The translations under genes and the position numbers were made by a program. Shown piece by piece: positions 38,891 to 64,000 of a DNA stretch of 64,000 nucleotides. The notes beneath the pieces were generated by a model, which was not told where the DNA came from, ran no database searches, and saw nothing but the letters and a program-made list of their open reading frames with translations. Source of the stretch: Gadus chalcogrammus (taxonomy: Eukaryota; Chordata; Actinopteri; Gadiformes; Gadidae); assembly GCF_026213295.1 (NCBI RefSeq), contig NC_079417.1, positions 9,679,511 to 9,743,510 on the forward strand. The letters are read 5' to 3'. Within the stretch, counting starts at the first letter, position 1, and every line of letters starts with the position of its first letter.

Positions 38891-40220
38891 TATTTCTTTC
38901 AATTTCCTTCTCAGGCGTTCCTCCTTTCATTTATTTTTTCCCATTTATGGTTTTGCCAATCCAAGGGCTTAGGTTTAGGACTTGCGATCTTGTCCTTTAA
39001 GGTGGGCCAATAACGTATTTTGAGATTGTAACTGTGAGAAGGGGCAAACAAATACAATTGATCTAACCTGTAGTGACAGGTAGTGTTAGTCACAGAATGT
39101 TCCCAGGTCACCTCTCAGTGGTGAATACAGATATAACGTGAGCAAGTCAGCAATGGCTTATTAGTATTTGCTTTTTGACCTTGTCCTTTTTTTTGGAGGG
39201 GGGGTAAAAGTAAGGAGAAAGAACAGCTTAACTTTAAGTAAACTGAATGGAGATACTGCATCGACTATTTGTGTGCCAAGGCCTGAGGGATATGATTTGC
39301 TCTATTTGTGTAGGTAGTTACATTTTTGTTAAATTTGTGAATACAAACAAGGTAATTCCTGCTGACCACCAATGCATGTTTCTGCTTGTTAATGCTCAGA
39401 GAGTTCTTTCTACACACAAGACCTATGCAACCAAAAACACTCACAAGACAAAGGTGAATTTTTTTATTTTTTTATTAAGAACTGAATAATTCAGTTCTTC
39501 AGGAAGTGCATTACAAACTGGCTTTTATCTGTGCATGCACTTTTTATGAATGGATACCTTCTATTGTTTCAGTTGTATGTGTATATATATATATATAATT
39601 TCTAGGATGTCCTGCTAACTATTTTGGTGATACAAATTCAACCTATTCTAATATTAGCGCAATGGTACAAGTTGAGTCTTGTTATTTATATACTTTTCAA
39701 ACTGACCATTGCAAGGAAACGCTTAAAAAAAGTTGTGAATCAAGTTACGCATTAACTTCAGTTCAAGCGGAAAGTAGAGCAAATCACATCAAGCCAAAAT
39801 TGGCTGCTGCACTAACCCTGCTCCCCCCCTACTTAATAATTCCATATACTGAACTACCTGAGTCCCATAATCCCACCCTGCTAGGGCTAACTGAGGACCT
39901 GCAGTCAAATCTTCTAGTATGGCAGGCAGCACTCTGACTCCCACAGTTCCCCCTCCGCCGCAGTCTTCACATGAGTCTTTCACTACAGCTCAGGATACAG
40001 CGCAGCTTGCAGGCACATCCCTTTGTTGAGGAGTCAGGCTCCCTCTATCCCAACCCCACCCCCTGTATTCCTCATGCTCACTGCTAACATGAAGCCGATT
40101 AACTCAAATGTACTCATTTGACCCAACAAAAAAACAAATAAACCAGAGTTCTTAAGTGTGAATAACCTTACAGATTATTCAAAGTTCCTCTCTATTGTAT
40201 TGTAGTGTGTATGGTCTGTA

Positions 40221-40263
40221 GTGTGTGTGCGTGTGTATGTGCGTGTGTGTGTGTGTGTGTGTG
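40221..40263. repeat. Short imperfect (TG)n tract
   Basis: A TG array with CG and TATG interruptions. Confidence 0.9.
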
Positions 40264-41122
40264 CGGTAAAAGTAAAAGTAAAACAAAATCATGAATTTGT
40301 ATTTAAACTTTTTCTCAGCCCATATGGAACATAAAATATCAACAACAAATTTAGTCTGAGGATTTCATAAAACATAAATTATTATAGTATTTTCATTCAT
40401 TGCAAATATTATTTCATTGCATTCATTATTTCACTGGATGTCAGTTAGTAATCTGACACGTGCTTACATGTTTTTGTGTGTGTGTCTCAACTCCCGTACC
40501 AAAGCTGTCCGGTCCTTAAGGCACTCTGATTGAATCTCCATTTGCATCCATCATCCAGCGTTAACGACAACCCCGCAACCCCTTCAACCAGCCCCCTCCT
40601 ACCCCCTTCCAGCCGCTCCTGTCTCTAGTGAACTGACCTTCCCCTTGGCATCATTGGTAAAATGCTGCGAGAGCTTGAATCAAGCCCATCCTTTGCCGTC
40701 CAGTCTGCTAGCCCCCTGAGGAGGTGCCTGTTTGAGATGTAATTAATCAGAGCTCTGACACGCCCGCGTCAGTGTAAAGCACATTCTAAACAGGTCGTTG
40801 TCAATGTGAGGAGCCTGAAGAATTCAAAAGAGGAAGAAGAAAAGAGGAGAGTTTGGTGGTGGTAGCTTGTCGAGCCCCTGTCTCCACTTAAGGACAACTT
40901 TTTTAAGACTTCAAAAGCCCTTCTTCAGCATTATTTTTTAGAATGATGCCGGGCTTGAGAAATGAGAAGAGAAGGTGACTAAATCAAGCAATGAAGACAC
41001 TATCAAACAAGGGAAGTTCCAAGATCACAATCAAAAGCAATTTTGTCAATGTCAGGATGATATATAAGAGAATTATCGTGATGTAGAGACAGGAGGAGGA
41101 CACAAAACATTCTGTGCAGCAT

Positions 41123-52680
<11,558 letters not shown>

Positions 52681-52699
52681 GTATATATATATATATATA

Positions 52700-52731
<32 letters not shown>

Positions 52732-52762
52732 CATATATATACACATATATATATATATATAT
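52681..52762. repeat. Compound AT/TG microsatellite, left half
   Basis: AT units with GTGTGTG and ACAC interruptions. The array was split by insertion of the LTR at 52763-53240 and resumes at 53241-53286. Confidence 0.9.
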
Positions 52763-53240
52763 TGTGGCAGACTGCAGGGAGGAGTGAGGGGAGTGGTAGG
52801 TCTGGCAACCTGCTGGCTCCACCCCAAAGCCTTACATGGACTTCCTCCTTTTAACGAGGCAACAAGCCTGGCGATCGTTAAGCAGGGGTGCTGGGGCTTA
52901 AGAGGGCTAGCAAACAGACATGTGAAGCGGAAGTTGGAGCTAGAGCTAGAGCTGGAGCTAGGGAGGCTAGGGCAAGCAAAGGACCGGCATGATCTGTAGG
53001 ATCTGTGTGATCGCCTGGCAGAGTGGCAGCATGGTATGCCCTAAGCAAGGGAGAGAGATAGGTGGAAGGTGTTGGACGGACATTGTACTGTATCATATAA
53101 GAGGTGGATGACCCTTTTCCCACCCTGGTTTGGTTTACTCGGTAAATAAACCATTCGGCTTTGGACCTGCTCTCGGTGTTGTCTCATTTTATCTATCCGA
53201 CTTGGTAGCGTGGAAACCCCACACCCACAGGCCCGCTGCA
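52763..53240 (+). mobile_element. Solo LTR, plus orientation
   Basis: A 478-bp segment that starts TGTGGCAG and ends CCCGCTGCA (TG...CA ends), with ATAT on both sides (52759-52762 and 53241-53244). It is inserted in an AT microsatellite, so the duplication is supportive rather than decisive. It has LTR anatomy in plus sense: a TATA-like CATATAAGAG at about 53094-53103, then AATAAA at 53145-53150. It also contains a short internal GAGCTA repeat at about 52937-52960. No internal gag/pol sequence or second LTR adjoins, so it is a solo LTR, probably left by LTR-LTR recombination. Gypsy-type is likely from the TGTGG start and 4-bp duplication, but this is inference. The ORF crossing its left part is not a gene. 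Confidence 0.75.
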
Positions 53241-53286
53241 ATATATTTATATATATATATATATATAATATGTGTGTGTGTGTGTG
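53241..53286. repeat. Compound AT/TG microsatellite, right half
   Basis: Continuation of the array interrupted by the LTR: AT units and then a short TG run. Confidence 0.9.
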
Positions 53287-54031
53287 CACGCTTCTGTCTC
53301 AAGGAAAAGGTACATTTCCTTACAAGTTGAAACAATGAGACCAGCTAAGATTGTGCGACACCAGATAATGACACTAATGTGGCTGTGTAGGAGAATTTAA
53401 ACCTTTTATCATCATAAAAGCTTTGGTGCTTCAGGAATTTGAGCCGGATGATTACATGAATGTGTTCTTCTTTCACGACTATTTCAAAATGCTGGGGCGG
53501 TGTGAACTGCTATCATGAGGATAGCCTTAGAGCGTTCTGAATCTGTTTATGTCCTATCAGCGCATAACCCTCTTGGCAATTTAAATAGGATCAGAGACGC
53601 TTGAAAGCGTGGGTCCCCCAAAACACATTGTGGCAGACTACTGATAACTGAAGATAAGGCCAGATCACTTTTTTATAAATGTACCCACTTTTTGTGGGAT
53701 GGCTGTAAAAGCAGTTATTATCTTACATGTTTTGAATGAATGGTCTGCTTTTTACTTTCTAAACCATCTAAAAAAAAACAGCTGCTCAGGGATAACAAAG
53801 GAATGTAGAGCTTTTTAAGACAAAATAGAGATGATTTAAATGAGGATCTTATGATGTGCTAAGTACAGTTTAAGATAAAGTGGTTTTGAAAAAAGAAAAT
53901 AGAGAATAGTGAACGGTTTACATGTCATTTATTTTGTCTAGCCAAGGCAATCAAATTGTGGTTATTTGTAGGACCTATTTTGTAATACAATCAATTTACT
54001 TATGCAACCTAAATAGCAGGTCTTTTTTTTC
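53287..54031. other. Gene-free spacer between the two solo LTRs
   Basis: AT-rich. At 53627-53639 the 13-bp word attgtggcagact repeats the junction and start of the first LTR, but the next bases diverge. Confidence 0.6.
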
Positions 54032-54035
54032 ATAT

Positions 54036-54386
54036 TGTGGTAACCGGTTTGGTTCCAAGGATTAAACACGAGGCAGCAATGGGTTAAGCCGTCTTCGGCG
54101 TTTATTCAGGAGTTTCTCTCAATACAATGGCGCTCTAGGGTCTCCGTGAGCCTCTAGGTCTCGCATTCGGTGCATACTCCTGCCTTGTCCCTGCTCCCGC
54201 TCCATAGCCTCTTTTATGCTGGTTCCGGGCCTTCTTCCTCCCAGCCGCCAGGTGTCCCCCATCCCGCTGATTGGGGGGAAGGTCCAGGTGCTCCCTGTCG
54301 CCGGCTGGTGGGTGGCGGCGGTGTACCCCGTCCTCCACGGTCCCTCGGACCCGTCCGGACCGAGGTTTCAGGGGCGGGATGCCACA
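54036..54386 (-). mobile_element. Solo LTR, minus orientation
   Basis: A 351-bp GC-rich segment flanked by ATAT on both sides (54032-54035 and 54387-54390). Read on the minus strand it starts TGTGGCATCCCGCCCC and ends GGTTACCACA, with TG...CA ends that are themselves inverted (TGTGG/CCACA). In minus sense a TATA-like CATAAAAG at 54211-54218 is followed about 105 nt later by AATAAA at 54101-54106: the U3-R-U5 order of an LTR. No internal region or partner LTR is present. Gypsy-type is likely but inferred. The ORFs on both strands inside it (64-75 codons, Pro/Arg-rich) are artefacts of GC-rich sequence. Confidence 0.8.
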
Positions 54387-54390
54387 ATAT

Positions 54391-63737
<9,347 letters not shown>

Positions 63738-63925
63738 ATGCTGCGTTTTAATATCCATCCGTCTCGGAGGTCCGAGGACGTTGCCTAGCGACACGCACAA
63801 ACACGCCCCTTTTCCTCGGACGGCGAACTCGCCATCTCGGTTGAACTCAGTGGTGACCGAGCAAAATTCCGAGACAGAATTCAAGATGGCTGCGCCCATT
63901 GTGGCTTGACGTATGAACTGTTTTT
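63738..63925. repeat. CpG-rich dispersed repeat or promoter-like block
   Basis: Begins gctgcgttttaatatccatc and holds several palindromic CTCGGA/TCCGAG words (gtctcggaggtccgaggacg, attccgagacag). This style matches a dispersed teleost repeat remembered as opening with ctgcgtt and rich in ctcggaattccgag words. It also contains caagatggctgcgcc, a strong YY1-type site typical of housekeeping promoters, so a promoter at the window edge is the alternative. Confidence 0.45.
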
Positions 63926-64000
63926 ATTGTGCTTGGACCACTTTGGTGGTTTAAATGGCAATTTCAATCACTCGTATTACTGCAATACCTTACTGCGTCC

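Overview
This window is vertebrate nuclear DNA, almost certainly from a ray-finned fish. It is AT-leaning and almost gene-free, and it carries thirteen long, near-perfect dinucleotide arrays (CA/TG or CT/GA, about 75-160 bp each), fish-type tRNA-derived SINE sequence, a LINE 3' end, solo LTRs and a palindromic MITE. Such dense, long CA arrays are characteristic of gadiform fishes (cods), so a gadiform is my best guess; this is inference, not proof. No bacterial-style gene organisation, CRISPR array, rRNA or intact tRNA was seen.

Layout. (1) At 3.5-4.1 kb there is a CpG-rich segment with the one convincing protein-coding feature: a minus-strand first coding exon (3536-3599) that encodes a signal peptide and ends in a strong splice donor. 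If correct, everything to its left (1-3535) is first-intron sequence and everything to its right is 5'-flanking DNA. A (TGC)8 repeat and a possible 5'UTR splice donor lie just upstream of it. (2) From 4.2 to 37 kb is gene-poor DNA with microsatellites, a 219-bp MITE (16.5 kb), a 17-copy 21-bp minisatellite (16.8-17.1 kb), a 5'-truncated LINE with a 12-bp target duplication (24.0-24.6 kb), a SINE (28.7 kb), further fish dispersed repeats (29.1-29.7 kb) and a GC-rich block between two C/G hairpins (35.25-35.62 kb). (3) At 37.03-37.21 kb is a second short CpG-rich segment with a 42-codon ORF resembling a mitochondrial presequence, either a first exon or a retrocopy fragment. (4) From 37.2 to 64 kb are more microsatellites, a zero-loop CT/GA palindrome (41.1-41.3 kb), two solo LTRs in opposite orientation only 0.8 kb apart (52.76-53.24 and 54.04-54.39 kb), and a CpG-rich dispersed repeat or promoter-like block at the right edge.

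There is no set of genes here that works together, and I did not find an undescribed multi-gene system. Nearly all open reading frames are chance or are produced by repeats: CA arrays read as Thr-His or Cys-Val, GA arrays as Arg-Glu, CT arrays as Ser-Leu. The most useful leads are the signal-peptide exon, the presequence-like ORF, the zero-loop CT/GA palindrome, the TTAA-flanked MITE and the paired solo LTRs with ATAT duplications.
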